A DNA stretch of 19,752 bases, taken from positions 1 through 19,752 of the forward strand of contig JBBDSH010000085.1 in the NCBI GenBank assembly GCA_040905045.1, in the 5' to 3' direction. Position numbers and translations under genes: made by a program. Shown one piece after another: positions 1-7,150 of this stretch. This DNA is from JBBDSH01 sp040905045 (lineage in GTDB: Bacteria > Pseudomonadota > Gammaproteobacteria > Eutrophobiales > Eutrophobiaceae). The notes beneath the pieces are model-generated. The model did no database searches and had not been told where the DNA came from. It saw only the letters and a list, made by a program, of their open reading frames with translations. The number at the start of each line of letters is the position of its first letter. Positions within the stretch are counted from its first letter, which is position 1.

Positions 1-233
1 TCGCCCTTGACGGTTTTACCACTGTAACCGTTGCGGCTGTTACCGCTGTGATGGCCGGCCGAATCGTGCCTGGAGTAGCCAAGATGGTCCTCCAGCTCCG
101 CCCCCAGAGCGCCTTCAATGGCCGCTTTGCGGATCTGCCGGGTGAGTTCCCCCAGGTCCTCTTCGGTTTTGATTTGGCCGGTTAAAGATTGGATCAGCTG
201 CCGGACTTCTTCGGAAGGCTTGGTTTTGCTCAT
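1..233 (-). CDS. IS256-family transposase, N-terminal part
   Basis: Minus-strand reading from ATG at 233 gives about 77 residues, open to the window edge. The product begins MSKTKPSEEVRQLIQSL and contains EGALGAELEDHLGYSRHD followed by NSRNGYSGKTVKG. This ELxxHLGY...NSRNG...KTVKG pattern is the recognisable N-terminus of IS256-family (Mutator-like, DDE) transposases, which are usually about 400 residues. The DDE catalytic residues would lie beyond the edge, so whether the copy is active cannot be judged. The reading frame is intact as far as it is seen. Confidence in the family is high; in functionality, unknown. Confidence 0.85.
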   Translation of the reverse strand, partial: MSKTKPSEEVRQLIQSLTGQIKTEEDLGELTRQIRKAAIEGALGAELEDHLGYSRHDSAGHHSGNSRNGYSGKTVKG

Positions 234-300
234 AGTCGGTTTCCTTTATCATTGAAAATACAGCCCTATGAGCAGTTACACAATTTAATTTACAGTCTCT
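1..300 (-). mobile_element. IS256-family insertion sequence, one end (truncated by window edge)
   Basis: This is the transposase-proximal end of an IS256-family element that continues past the left edge. It contains the transposase N-terminus (1-233) and a leader of about 67 bp. The outer end is placed at about 300 because the bases reading inward from there on the minus strand (start AGAGACTGTAAATTAAATTG) resemble IS256-family terminal inverted repeats. The exact end and the target duplication cannot be set, as the other terminus is outside the window. A heptamer array begins only 14 bp further on. Confidence 0.75.
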
Positions 301-313
301 CGCGAACACTTTG

Positions 314-362
314 CTCACTCCTCACTCCTCACTCCTCACTCCTCACTCCTCACTCCTTACTC
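314..362. repeat. Heptamer array, seven 7-bp units (CTCACTC)
   Basis: Six perfect head-to-tail CTCACTC units (314-355) are followed by one CTTACTC variant (356-362). On the minus strand this reads GAGTAAG GAGTGAG and so on, and it supplies the last codons and the TGA stop of the DUF2062 gene at 350-352. It is the most regular copy of the RAGGNGT family in the window. Confidence 0.95.
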
Positions 363-862
363 TTCTTCCGTGCTTCCCAGCGCCGTACGATATTCATTCT
401 CCAGATCAGGCGCGTCAGGAGATAGCCTGCCGCGGCCGCAATCGTGGCCATGATCAGGCAGCCGACCAGCAGGGACGGCCAGATTTCCAGGAAGGTCTCG
501 CCGAACCAGCGCCAGGTCAGGGTAAAATCTATTTTCCGGAAGGGCCGGTCCAGTATCCGGGAACCGATTTTATAAGATACATACATTATCGGCGGTATGG
601 TAACCGGGTTGGTGATCCAGACCAGTATCACGGATAATGGCAGGTTCACGCGCAGCCAGATGGCGGTTAACGCGGCCAGGATCATCTGGCCGGGCACGGG
701 TATGAAGGCGTAGAAAAGCCCCGTGGCCATGCCGCCGGCGGCGGAGCGGCGGGTCAGGTGGAAGATGTCCGGATCGTGCAGAATGGATCCCAGGAATTGC
801 AAATGCCTGTGGCCCTGAATGTGCCGGCGTTCCGGTATAACGCGATTGAATAACCGTCTCAC
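350..862 (-). CDS. DUF2062 inner-membrane protein
   Basis: A 170-residue membrane protein of the DUF2062 family, whose function is not established. The N-terminus (RRLFNRVIPERRHI) is basic. The conserved core follows at about residues 40-100, with LTRRSAAGGMATGLFYAFIP, PGQM and WITNPVTIPP. There are probably three hydrophobic segments: about 42-62, 72-95 and 128-150. The start is GTG at 862; the ribosome-binding site is weak. In gammaproteobacteria this family is often found next to comEC, and here it is divergent from it. The C-terminus RKKSKE and the stop come from the heptamer array, so the last few residues probably replaced an older end. Confidence 0.85.
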   Translation of the reverse strand: MRRLFNRVIPERRHIQGHRHLQFLGSILHDPDIFHLTRRSAAGGMATGLFYAFIPVPGQMILAALTAIWLRVNLPLSVILVWITNPVTIPPIMYVSYKIGSRILDRPFRKIDFTLTWRWFGETFLEIWPSLLVGCLIMATIAAAAGYLLTRLIWRMNIVRRWEARKKSKE

Positions 863-931
863 TGAATACTTCGCTGTATCTGCAATTTAAAGCGCGTCAT
901 TATAACCGCGCGCAAGCAAAAGGATGTGACT

Positions 932-3223
932 ATGGTAACAGGAAGTGGCCTGTTTTTACTTGGTATCCTTACTCTCCTCCAGTTTCCGGCATTGCCGCCG
1001 TTGCAGCTGGTTATGCTACTGCCGTTTCTTGTTTTGACGGCCGTACTGGTTCCATCCCTGCGTATTCCGTCCTGGTATGCCTGTGGATTCCTGTGGGTTT
1101 TGCTTGTCGCCCATCAGCAGATGGACAAGCAACTGGCGCCGGAGTTGCAGGGCATTCCCCTGGAAGTGCGGGGTCATGTCGTCTCCCTGCCGGAGTTGAA
1201 CGACCGCTATATCCGGTTTGAATTCGAGGTGTCGGCAATGTACGGCCCGGATGGCGGGGAGCTGTCCGCGCCGGGCAGGATCCGCCTGAACTGGTACCGG
1301 CCGTTTCCGTCGATCCGGCCGGGCAGCCTCATGAGCCTGACAGTGAAACTGAAACGGCCGCACGGCTATATGAACCCCGGCGGTTTCGATTACGAGGGCT
1401 GGTTGTTCCGGAACTCCATTCGCGCCAGGGGCTATGTCCTGCATCGCGCCGCGGGAGAGGGCCTCGCCGCGGGGCCGGTATTTTCCATCCACCGCTGGCG
1501 CCATATGATTCGCGAGAAGCTTGAGCCGGTTACCCGGCACCTGGACAATCCGGCCCTGATAAAGGCCCTCGCCCTGGGTGATCGCAGTGACGTGGACCGG
1601 TTGCAGTGGCGCGTACTGAATCGCACCGGCACCAATCATCTGTTGGCGATTTCCGGGCTGCATATCGGCCTGGTTGCCGCCATGGCATTTTTCCTCAGCG
1701 CCCGGCTATGGCCGCTTGCGGGGCGAACCGCCCTGTGGCTGCCGGCGCCCCATGTCGCCGCCCTTGTTTCCCTGACGTCGGCGGCGGTATACGCCATGCT
1801 CGCCGGCTTTACCGTGCCCACACGGCGGGCGCTGGTCATGCTTGCCACGCTGTTGCTGGCGCGCCTCCTTTACCGGCATATTGACCGTAAGACCGGCTTT
1901 TGCCTGGCCCTGTTGGCGGTACTAATCCTGGATCCCTTCGCCGTGATGGCACCGGGATTCTGGCTGTCGTTTGCCGCCGTGGCCATTATCCTGCTGGCGT
2001 TGTCCGGTCTGCCGCAGCCGGCGGGGAAAACAGGCCGCTTCGCCCGCGTACAATGGTTTTTGTTCCTGGGTCTGGGTCCGTTGCTGGCATTCTGGTTTCA
2101 CCAGATACCGTTGCTGAGCATTCTCGCCAACAGCCTGGCCATTCCCTGGATCAGCATGGCCGGCGTACCCCCGATTCTGTCGGGAACACTGGCGCTTGGC
2201 ATCTACAGGCCGCCGGCCGAATTTCTGCTGGCACTCGGCGACCGGGCCTTGACGCTGATTTGGGTATACCTGCAATGGCTGGCGGGCCTGGAGATGGGAG
2301 TACGGGCGTTGGCACAGACGACGCTGCCGGCGTTGCTGGCCGCCCTGATCGGGGCTTGGTTGTTGCTGCTGCCGCGGGGGACGCCGGCGAAATGGATGGG
2401 GGTTTTCTGGTTTCTGCCGCTGTTGTTTCCGCGGGCCGATGTGCCTGAGCCGGGCACATTCCGTTTTACTCTGCTGGATGTGGGGCAGGGGCTGGCCGCC
2501 GTGGTCCAGACCCGCAACCATGTGCTCACCTACGATACAGGGCCGGCCTACGGTGCCGATTTCAACACCGGCTGGGCGGTGGTTGAACCTTATCTGCGGC
2601 ATACCGGTGTCGATCACGTGGATATTCATGTCCAGAGTCATGGCGATAACGACCATCTCGGCGGGCTGGAGGATTTGCTGGCCGCCGTCCCTGTCGGCAC
2701 GGTTTTGTATGGCGAACAACTGGCTATTGATCATCCGCGGGTACGGGCATGCCTGAGCGGTGAGACATGGGAATGGGATGGCGTCCGTTTCCGGATACTC
2801 CATCCGCCGGAGCATTCCGGACTGCGCGGCAATGATCGTTCCTGTGTTCTCAGGGTCAGTGCCGGCGCTCACAGCGTCCTGCTGACCGGTGATATCGAGC
2901 GTCGCGGCGAGCTGACACTGCTCAAGACAAACCGGGAGAAACTGGATTCAACCATTCTGGTGGTGCCCCACCACGGCAGTATGACGTCCTCGAACGAAAC
3001 ATTTGTACACGCGGTCTCGCCGCGTCATGCCCTGTTTTCGACCGGTTATCTGAATCGCTACGGTTTTCCAAAAAAGGCTATAATCGACCGCTACCGCAAC
3101 GCCGGCGCGAACCTGATTGATACGGCCGTCTCCGGCGCCATAGAATTCCACATTGCCGATGAGAAAATCGATATCAGCAGTCATCGCGAAGAGTCGAGAC
3201 GATTCTGGCATAATCGTCCCTGA
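932..3223 (+). CDS. comEC: ComEC/Rec2 DNA-uptake channel
   Basis: A polytopic inner-membrane protein thought to carry single-stranded DNA into the cytoplasm during natural transformation. Residue numbers below count from the GTG at 926 (765 residues). The N-terminal part has membrane segments and the DUF4131-type soluble domain (about 60-200). The competence domain follows, with the hallmark NHLLAISGLHIGL near 236-248 and many helices to about 500. The C-terminal metallo-beta-lactamase fold (about 510-755) has HGDNDHLGG near 572, TGD near 653 and PHHGS near 680. AAGGA at 919-923 is well spaced for ATG 932 but too close to GTG 926, so I prefer 932. All three regions are present and unbroken. 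No other competence genes are seen here. Confidence 0.93.
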   Translation: MVTGSGLFLLGILTLLQFPALPPLQLVMLLPFLVLTAVLVPSLRIPSWYACGFLWVLLVAHQQMDKQLAPELQGIPLEVRGHVVSLPELNDRYIRFEFEVSAMYGPDGGELSAPGRIRLNWYRPFPSIRPGSLMSLTVKLKRPHGYMNPGGFDYEGWLFRNSIRARGYVLHRAAGEGLAAGPVFSIHRWRHMIREKLEPVTRHLDNPALIKALALGDRSDVDRLQWRVLNRTGTNHLLAISGLHIGLVAAMAFFLSARLWPLAGRTALWLPAPHVAALVSLTSAAVYAMLAGFTVPTRRALVMLATLLLARLLYRHIDRKTGFCLALLAVLILDPFAVMAPGFWLSFAAVAIILLALSGLPQPAGKTGRFARVQWFLFLGLGPLLAFWFHQIPLLSILANSLAIPWISMAGVPPILSGTLALGIYRPPAEFLLALGDRALTLIWVYLQWLAGLEMGVRALAQTTLPALLAALIGAWLLLLPRGTPAKWMGVFWFLPLLFPRADVPEPGTFRFTLLDVGQGLAAVVQTRNHVLTYDTGPAYGADFNTGWAVVEPYLRHTGVDHVDIHVQSHGDNDHLGGLEDLLAAVPVGTVLYGEQLAIDHPRVRACLSGETWEWDGVRFRILHPPEHSGLRGNDRSCVLRVSAGAHSVLLTGDIERRGELTLLKTNREKLDSTILVVPHHGSMTSSNETFVHAVSPRHALFSTGYLNRYGFPKKAIIDRYRNAGANLIDTAVSGAIEFHIADEKIDISSHREESRRFWHNRP

Positions 3224-3253
3224 TACCTTTAAACATCCAGACGGGAGTAGCCT

Positions 3254-3889
3254 GTGCTTGAGTTGATCAAGGCCGGAGGGCCGCTTATGTGGCCCCTGTT
3301 GCTGTGTTCCATTATTTCACTGGCCATTATCGCGGAGCGTTTCTGGTCCCTTCAGACAAAGCGTATTGCCCCGAAAAACCTGCTGGCGCAGGTCTGGCAG
3401 TGGCAGAAAGCCGGTCACCTGGATGCCAAAAGACTGCAGCAGTTGCGTAATAATTCACCCTTGGGACGGATTCTGGCCGCCGGACTGGTCAACAGCCGGC
3501 ATGAAAGGGAAGTGATGAAAGAGAGTATTGAGGAAATAGGCCGGCATGTGGTCCATGAAATGGAGCGCTTTCTCAACACACTGGGCACCATTGCCGCCAT
3601 CACTCCGTTGCTGGGACTGCTGGGTACCGTCATCGGCATGATCAAGGTCTTTGCCGTGATCACCGCCGAAGGTGTCGGCAATGCGGCTGTTCTTGCCGAA
3701 GGTATTTCCGAGGCCCTTATCACCACCGCCACCGGCCTGACGATTGCCATACCATCATTGATGTTTTTCCGTTACTTCCACGGCCGAGTGGATGAACATG
3801 TGGTCACAATGGAACAGGAAGCCCTGAAAATGGTGGAGATCATGCATGGACAGCGGGAACAGGAACAACTCCCGGGTGTGGGTAACTGA
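3254..3889 (+). CDS. exbB: ExbB/TolQ/MotA-family proton channel protein
   Basis: A 211-residue inner-membrane protein that, with its ExbD partner, uses the proton-motive force to energise envelope processes. There are three hydrophobic segments: residues about 12-31 (starting LMWPLLLCSI), about 112-136 (TIAAITPLLGLLGTVIGMIKVF region) and about 152-172. The GLLGTVIGM and ALITTATGLTIAIP motifs are characteristic of the family. The start is GTG at 3254 with GGGAG at 3243-3247. It lies 30 bp after comEC and 1 bp before exbD, so it is probably cotranscribed. No tonB gene is present. Orthologues at this comEC-lpxK locus are usually annotated ExbB or TolQ-like, and the exact client is unknown. Confidence 0.9.
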   Translation: MLELIKAGGPLMWPLLLCSIISLAIIAERFWSLQTKRIAPKNLLAQVWQWQKAGHLDAKRLQQLRNNSPLGRILAAGLVNSRHEREVMKESIEEIGRHVVHEMERFLNTLGTIAAITPLLGLLGTVIGMIKVFAVITAEGVGNAAVLAEGISEALITTATGLTIAIPSLMFFRYFHGRVDEHVVTMEQEALKMVEIMHGQREQEQLPGVGN

Positions 3890-3890
3890 T

Positions 3891-4307
3891 ATGAACCTGC
3901 GTCCCGAGAAAAAGGACAATGTTGAGCTCAATATCACCCCGCTTATTGATGTTGTATTCCTGCTGCTGATCTTTTTCATGGTCTCCACCACGTTTGATCG
4001 GGAGTCGGAAATCAATATCACCCTGCCCGAGGCCAGCGAGGAAGTAACGCAACAGCAGCCGGTCGCCGTCAATGTGGCGGTGGATGCGTCCGGGCAAATA
4101 TTCATTAACGGGGAACCGCTGGTCAACTCCCAGTTGCTGACCATACGCGAGGCCCTGCGCGATGCGGCGCATGGTCTCGATGATCCGCCCGTGATTATCA
4201 GTGCCGACGAGAAGGCGACTCACGAATCCGTGGTGCGGATCATGGATGCCGCGCGCCAGATCAATCTTGTCAAAATCACGTTTGCCACGCGGGAACTGGA
4301 GGAGTAA
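3891..4307 (+). CDS. exbD: ExbD/TolR-family biopolymer transport protein
   Basis: A 138-residue partner of ExbB with a short cytoplasmic N-terminus, one membrane helix (about 19-38) and a periplasmic domain. The motif ITPLIDVVFLLLIFFMVST contains the membrane aspartate (D20) expected to relay protons. An in-frame ATG at 3846 lies inside exbB; the ATG at 3891 is preferred because it begins MNLRPEKKDNVELN, as in the family, and directly follows the exbB stop. The final codons GAG GAG TAA are part of a heptamer array, so the gene ends inside the repeat. Confidence 0.9.
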   Translation: MNLRPEKKDNVELNITPLIDVVFLLLIFFMVSTTFDRESEINITLPEASEEVTQQQPVAVNVAVDASGQIFINGEPLVNSQLLTIREALRDAAHGLDDPPVIISADEKATHESVVRIMDAARQINLVKITFATRELEE

Positions 4308-4353
4308 GGAGTGAGGGGTGAGGAGGGAGGAGTGAGGAGTAAGGGGTGAGGGT
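4298..4353. repeat. Heptamer array, RAGGNGT family, left arm after exbD
   Basis: About eight degenerate units (GGAGTAA, GGAGTGA, GGGGTGA, GGAGGGA and similar) begin in the last codons of exbD. An oppositely oriented arm lies at 4540-4573, so the two arms enclose about 190 bp. Confidence 0.9.
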
Positions 4354-4359
4354 GAAAGA

Positions 4360-4478
4360 TAGAACCTATCTTGATATTCTGCATGGCCGCGACCGTGGTG
4401 CTTTGTGTCCAGGTGCACTTTGTGTCCGTCCATTTTGGACAGAAATGCGGATTGAGGAGGATGTTGAGACAGGTTCTA
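4360..4478. repeat. 119-bp segment with 12-bp inverted ends (MITE-like)
   Basis: The ends TAGAACCTATCT (4360-4371) and AGACAGGTTCTA (4467-4478) are inverted repeats matching at 11 of 12 positions. Inside are two near-copies of GGTG(CA)CTTTGTGTCC at 4397-4410 and 4412-4427, and a small GTCCA-TTT-TGGAC hairpin at 4428-4440. No target duplication is obvious. It may be a small non-autonomous element or the scar of one; no coding sequence is recognised. Confidence 0.45.
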
Positions 4479-4505
4479 GCCCGCCTATTGCAATAGGTGG
4501 GCTAG
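4476..4505. repeat. 30-bp palindrome with no loop
   Basis: The arms CTAGCCCGCCTATTG (4476-4490) and CAATAGGTGGGCTAG (4491-4505) are complementary except for one position. It overlaps the right end of the 119-bp segment. There is no T-run after it on either strand, so a simple intrinsic terminator is unlikely; a REP-like element is possible. Confidence 0.6.
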
Positions 4506-4539
4506 TATCTATTGCCGTGGTTCCGAAGGTGTCGACATC

Positions 4540-4573
4540 TCACTCCTTACGCCTTACTCCTCACTCCTCACTA
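4540..4573. repeat. Heptamer array, RAGGNGT family, right arm before lpxK
   Basis: About five units on the plus strand (CTCACTC, CTTACGC, CTTACTC, CTCACTC, CTCACTA), inverted relative to the arm at 4298-4353. It ends 20 bp before the lpxK start. Confidence 0.9.
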
Positions 4574-4592
4574 TCCAGCCATTGACACTGCA

Positions 4593-5600
4593 ATGAAAAT
4601 CCTGAATACCCCCGCATTCCAGGCGTTTATTGAAAAGCTGTGGTATGACAGTCATCCCCTGTCAGTAATACTGGCGCCGCTGGGCTGGATCTATGCCGGC
4701 GCTGTTCTGACGCGGCGGCTTGTCTACATGGCGGGACTGGTGCCGATTCAGCGGTTGCCGGTTCCGGTCATTGTCATCGGCAATATTACCGTCGGCGGAA
4801 CGGGCAAGACGCCCCTGGTGATCTGGCTGGCGCGCTACCTGCAGGAACAAGGATACCGGCCCGGTATTGTCAGTCGCGGCCATGGCGGCAAAACAGGCAG
4901 GCCGCAGCAGGTCAGGCCCGACAGTAATCCGTACCTGGTCGGCGACGAACCCGTACTGATTGCCAGGCGAACGGGCTGTCCCGTTGCCGTATCCTCGCGG
5001 CGTGCCGTTGCGGCCAATGAATTGCTTGAGCATACGGATTGCGATGTGCTCATCAGCGATGACGGACTGCAGCATTATGCCCTTGAGCGGGATCTTGAAA
5101 TCGCCGTTATCGATGGCGACAGGCGTTTCGGTAACGGCCGATGCCTGCCGGCGGGGCCGTTGCGGGAACCGACGGGGCGCCTCGCCAGTGTCGACATGAT
5201 CGTGGCCAACGGTCGCGCCGGGCATAATGAATACCTGATGAGATACCGTTATGCGGATTTGCATTCCCTGGTCGATCCTGCGCGGGTTATGCCGATGGAA
5301 TCGCTTCGGGAACAGACACTTCACGCCGTAGCGGGAGTGGGGAATCCCGGACGCTTTTTTAGTTATCTGAGAGGTTTCGATATTCGTATTGAAAAGCACA
5401 TCTTTCCCGATCATCATCGCTATACCGTCGGCGATCTGGATTTCGACGACGAACTGCCCCTGGTGATGACGGAGAAAGATGCCGTAAAATGTGAATCCTT
5501 TGCCGGAGACAATGCCTGGTATCTGCCCGTGGAGGCCGATCCGGGAGAGGCTTTCCGGCATCGAATTGGTGTACTGATGGAGGAAATATCCAGTGGATAG
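4593..5600 (+). CDS. lpxK: Tetraacyldisaccharide 4'-kinase (lipid A)
   Basis: A 335-residue enzyme that phosphorylates the 4' position of the lipid A disaccharide at the inner membrane. A hydrophobic N-terminal segment (about 24-50) precedes the P-loop GNITVGGTGKTP at 63-74. The LpxK signature DDGLQH is at 156-161, followed by VIDGDRRFGNG and LPAGPLREP. An in-frame upstream ATG at 4512 would add residues encoded by the heptamer array, so I take the ATG at 4593, which starts MKILNTPAFQ and gives the usual family length. No clear Shine-Dalgarno sequence precedes it. It overlaps ycaR by 8 bp. Together with kdsB it marks a lipopolysaccharide cluster. Confidence 0.95.
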   Translation: MKILNTPAFQAFIEKLWYDSHPLSVILAPLGWIYAGAVLTRRLVYMAGLVPIQRLPVPVIVIGNITVGGTGKTPLVIWLARYLQEQGYRPGIVSRGHGGKTGRPQQVRPDSNPYLVGDEPVLIARRTGCPVAVSSRRAVAANELLEHTDCDVLISDDGLQHYALERDLEIAVIDGDRRFGNGRCLPAGPLREPTGRLASVDMIVANGRAGHNEYLMRYRYADLHSLVDPARVMPMESLREQTLHAVAGVGNPGRFFSYLRGFDIRIEKHIFPDHHRYTVGDLDFDDELPLVMTEKDAVKCESFAGDNAWYLPVEADPGEAFRHRIGVLMEEISSG

Positions 5601-5790
5601 AAAGCTGCTTGAGATACTGGTTTGTCCGGTCACGAAGGGGCCGCTGGTCTATGACAAGGGCAGACAGGAACTGATTTCCACATCGGCGCGTCTGGCCTAT
5701 CCCATACGGGATGATATTCCGGTCATGCTGGAGAGCGAGGCCCGGTCCCTGAGTGACGAGGAAGCGGAAGCCTACAAAAAGAAAAAGTGA
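5593..5790 (+). CDS. ycaR: Trm112/YcaR-family small protein
   Basis: A 65-residue protein of the UPF0434/Trm112 family, starting at GTG 5593. It begins MDRKLLEILVCPVTKGPLVYD, has the LAYPIRDDIPVMLESEAR core typical of the family and ends in a lysine-rich tail. The family is usually found between lpxK and kdsB. Only one cysteine (C11) is present, so the zinc site known from eukaryotic Trm112 is not formed by this chain alone. It overlaps lpxK by 8 bp and kdsB by 4 bp, which points to translational coupling. Its cellular role in bacteria is not well established. Confidence 0.9.
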   Translation: MDRKLLEILVCPVTKGPLVYDKGRQELISTSARLAYPIRDDIPVMLESEARSLSDEEAEAYKKKK

Positions 5791-6551
5791 CTTTTCCTTT
5801 CAAAGTTTTTATTCCCGCCCGTTTCGCCTCCAGCCGTCTGCCGGGCAAACCGCTGCTGAAGATCGGCACCAAACCCCTTGTCCGGCATGTCTACGAAGCC
5901 GCTGCAGAGAGCGGCGCCGAAGAGGTGGTCATCGTTACCGACGATGATCGCATCCGTATTGAGGCCGAGGGGTTCGGGGCCAGGGTTGTCATGACTTCCA
6001 CCGCTCACGAATCGGGTACGGAAAGGATCAGCGAAGCGGTCGTGCAGGGCGGCGAGGACGAGAGCAGCATCATCGTCAACGTCCAGGGCGATGAATTCAA
6101 TTTGTCACCCTTGCTGGTGAAACAGGTCGCCGAGTCACTGCATTGGGATGTTCAGGCTTCGGTTGCCACCTTGTGCGAGAAAATCACTGCAATGGAGGAC
6201 TTCCACGATCCCAATGTGGTCAAGGTAGTGTTCGATAAGGACCGCCATGCCCTGTACTTCAGCCGCGCCGCCATACCCGTCCAGCAGTCTTCCGCAACGG
6301 AAGAGCCAACCGGTTTCAGTCATGTGCCATGCCGGCATATCGGTATTTATGCCTATCGGGCCGCCTTTCTGAAAATCTATGCGGGTCTGCCGGCCTGCAG
6401 TCTGGAACGAAGTGAAAGGCTGGAACAGTTACGCGTGCTCTACCACGGTTACTCCATCAGGGTGGACGAAGCCTGTACCGAAGGCGGGATCGGCGTGGAT
6501 ACCGAGGCGGATCTTGAACGAGCCCGCTCCGCAGTGAATGGTGAGGAGTAA
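5787..6551 (+). CDS. kdsB: 3-deoxy-manno-octulosonate cytidylyltransferase
   Basis: A 254-residue cytosolic enzyme that makes CMP-KDO from CTP and KDO for the lipopolysaccharide inner core. The nucleotide-binding N-terminus reads IPARFASSRLPGKPL at 9-23, with SGTER at 76-80 and NVQGDE at 98-103. GIDTEADL-like residues (GVDTEADLERAR) lie near the C-terminus. The start is GTG at 5787, overlapping ycaR by 4 bp (GTGA). The last codons, GGT GAG GAG TAA, belong to a heptamer array, as in exbD. It converges on infA. Confidence 0.95.
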   Translation: MTFPFKVFIPARFASSRLPGKPLLKIGTKPLVRHVYEAAAESGAEEVVIVTDDDRIRIEAEGFGARVVMTSTAHESGTERISEAVVQGGEDESSIIVNVQGDEFNLSPLLVKQVAESLHWDVQASVATLCEKITAMEDFHDPNVVKVVFDKDRHALYFSRAAIPVQQSSATEEPTGFSHVPCRHIGIYAYRAAFLKIYAGLPACSLERSERLEQLRVLYHGYSIRVDEACTEGGIGVDTEADLERARSAVNGEE

Positions 6552-6565
6552 GGAGTGAGGGGTGA
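6540..6565. repeat. Heptamer array, RAGGNGT family, at the kdsB 3' end
   Basis: Three to four units begin inside the last codons of kdsB and supply its TAA stop. A stretch of 23 bases here is identical to the array at the exbD 3' end, so the two share a recent common source. The inverted partner expected downstream is absent; an array with a different 7-bp unit lies at 6642-6676 instead. Confidence 0.9.
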
Positions 6566-6641
6566 AGAAAACGAATTTGCCCTCTGTAGCCATCTCAGAC
6601 ATCCGGGCACTGACTATTTGGCGGAAGACGGCTTTATGGTA

Positions 6642-6676
6642 CCTTGTCCCTTGAACCTTGAGCCTTGTCCCTTAAC
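6642..6676. repeat. Heptamer array, CCTTGNN family, five units
   Basis: Five consecutive 7-bp units: CCTTGTC, CCTTGAA, CCTTGAG, CCTTGTC, CCTTAAC. It lies between the convergent kdsB and infA genes and ends 2 bp before the infA stop codon. On the minus strand it reads AAGGNNC, sharing the AAGG core and the 7-bp period of the main family. Confidence 0.9.
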
Positions 6677-6678
6677 TA

Positions 6679-6897
6679 CTAACGGTTTCGGTAGGTAATA
6701 CGGCCTTTGGAGAGATCGTAGGGGGTCATTTCCACGGTAACGCGGTCGCCCGTCAGAATACGGATGTAGTGCTTGCGCATTTTGCCGGAGATGTGGGCGG
6801 TGACCACATGCCCGTTGTCCAGCTCCACGCGAAACATGGTATTGGGGAGGGTTTCAATAATCGTACCCTCCATTTCAATATGATCTTCTTTTGCCAT
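6679..6897 (-). CDS. infA: Translation initiation factor IF-1
   Basis: A 72-residue S1/OB-fold protein that binds the ribosomal A site during initiation. The sequence is typical: MAKEDHIEMEGTIIETLPN, followed by FRVELDNGHVVTAHISGKMR and RITYRNR at the end. The open frame extends upstream to 7005, but ATG 6897 is chosen because it matches the invariant family start and has GAGGG about 7 bp before it. In many gammaproteobacteria it follows aat and bpt, as here, although a 275-bp repeat-containing gap separates it from bpt, so it may have its own promoter. No clpA or clpS is seen nearby. Confidence 0.97.
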   Translation of the reverse strand: MAKEDHIEMEGTIIETLPNTMFRVELDNGHVVTAHISGKMRKHYIRILTGDRVTVEMTPYDLSKGRITYRNR

Positions 6898-6984
6898 AAA
6901 TGGCCCTCTGGAAAATGGAAAGACGGGATTTTGCCTGAAATTCGCCGTACAGGCAAAACTAAAGCCCCATAGGGAAAGACCTGC

Positions 6985-7011
6985 CACAGAGGACACAGAG
7001 AACAACAGAAG
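6985..7011. repeat. Three degenerate 9-bp units (CACAGAGGA type)
   Basis: Three consecutive units: CACAGAGGA, CACAGAGAA, CAACAGAAG. The period is 9 bp. It resembles the 9-bp CGCAGRGAA units near the right edge of the window in being purine-rich with a CAGAG core. Confidence 0.6.
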
Positions 7012-7110
7012 AAGTCAATAGCCCACTGTCCAAAGCCTGCACCGTCGTCCCCGGCCTGTTCTGGACGTGATCCAGGTATTCGGGGCCGGTTTGAGGCCGT
7101 ACGGCCGATA

Positions 7111-7150
7111 TTTCTCTCTCCCCCTGGGGAAGAAGGTCGGGATGAGGGGG
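7111..7150. repeat. Imperfect C-run/G-run inverted repeat
   Basis: A TCTCTCTCCCCCTGGGGA stretch is followed by AAGAAGGTCGGGATGAGGGGG. It can fold in several C-run/G-run pairings and looks like a decayed copy of a short dispersed repeat. It lies about 20 bp beyond the bpt stop codon and could influence its transcript end, but there is no T-run. Confidence 0.35.

Larger units (their letters stand above)
4308..4592. other. Non-coding gap between exbD and lpxK, filled with repeats
   Basis: This gap of 285 bp holds two inverted heptamer arms (4298-4353 and 4540-4573), a 119-bp segment with 12-bp inverted ends (4360-4478) and a 30-bp palindrome (4476-4505). Open frames cross it on both strands, but they consist mainly of repeat-encoded LTPHSS-type residues and do not resemble a protein family. 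In many gammaproteobacteria msbA lies at this position; no trace of it is seen. Confidence 0.7.

Noticed and set aside
314..362. CRISPR-like array
   Set aside because: Units are 7 bp, directly adjacent and without spacers, and no cas gene is near.
3840..4433. Long minus-strand open frame opposite exbD
   Set aside because: It is antisense to a clear exbD gene and is held open partly by the stop-free strand of the heptamer array.
4476..4505. Intrinsic terminator after exbD
   Set aside because: The stem is long, but it has no loop and no T-run on either strand, and it lies about 170 bp past the gene.
4346..4585. Small plus-strand open frame in the exbD-lpxK gap
   Set aside because: It crosses the inverted-end segment and palindrome and ends in array-encoded SLRLTPHSS-type residues; it has no recognisable domain.
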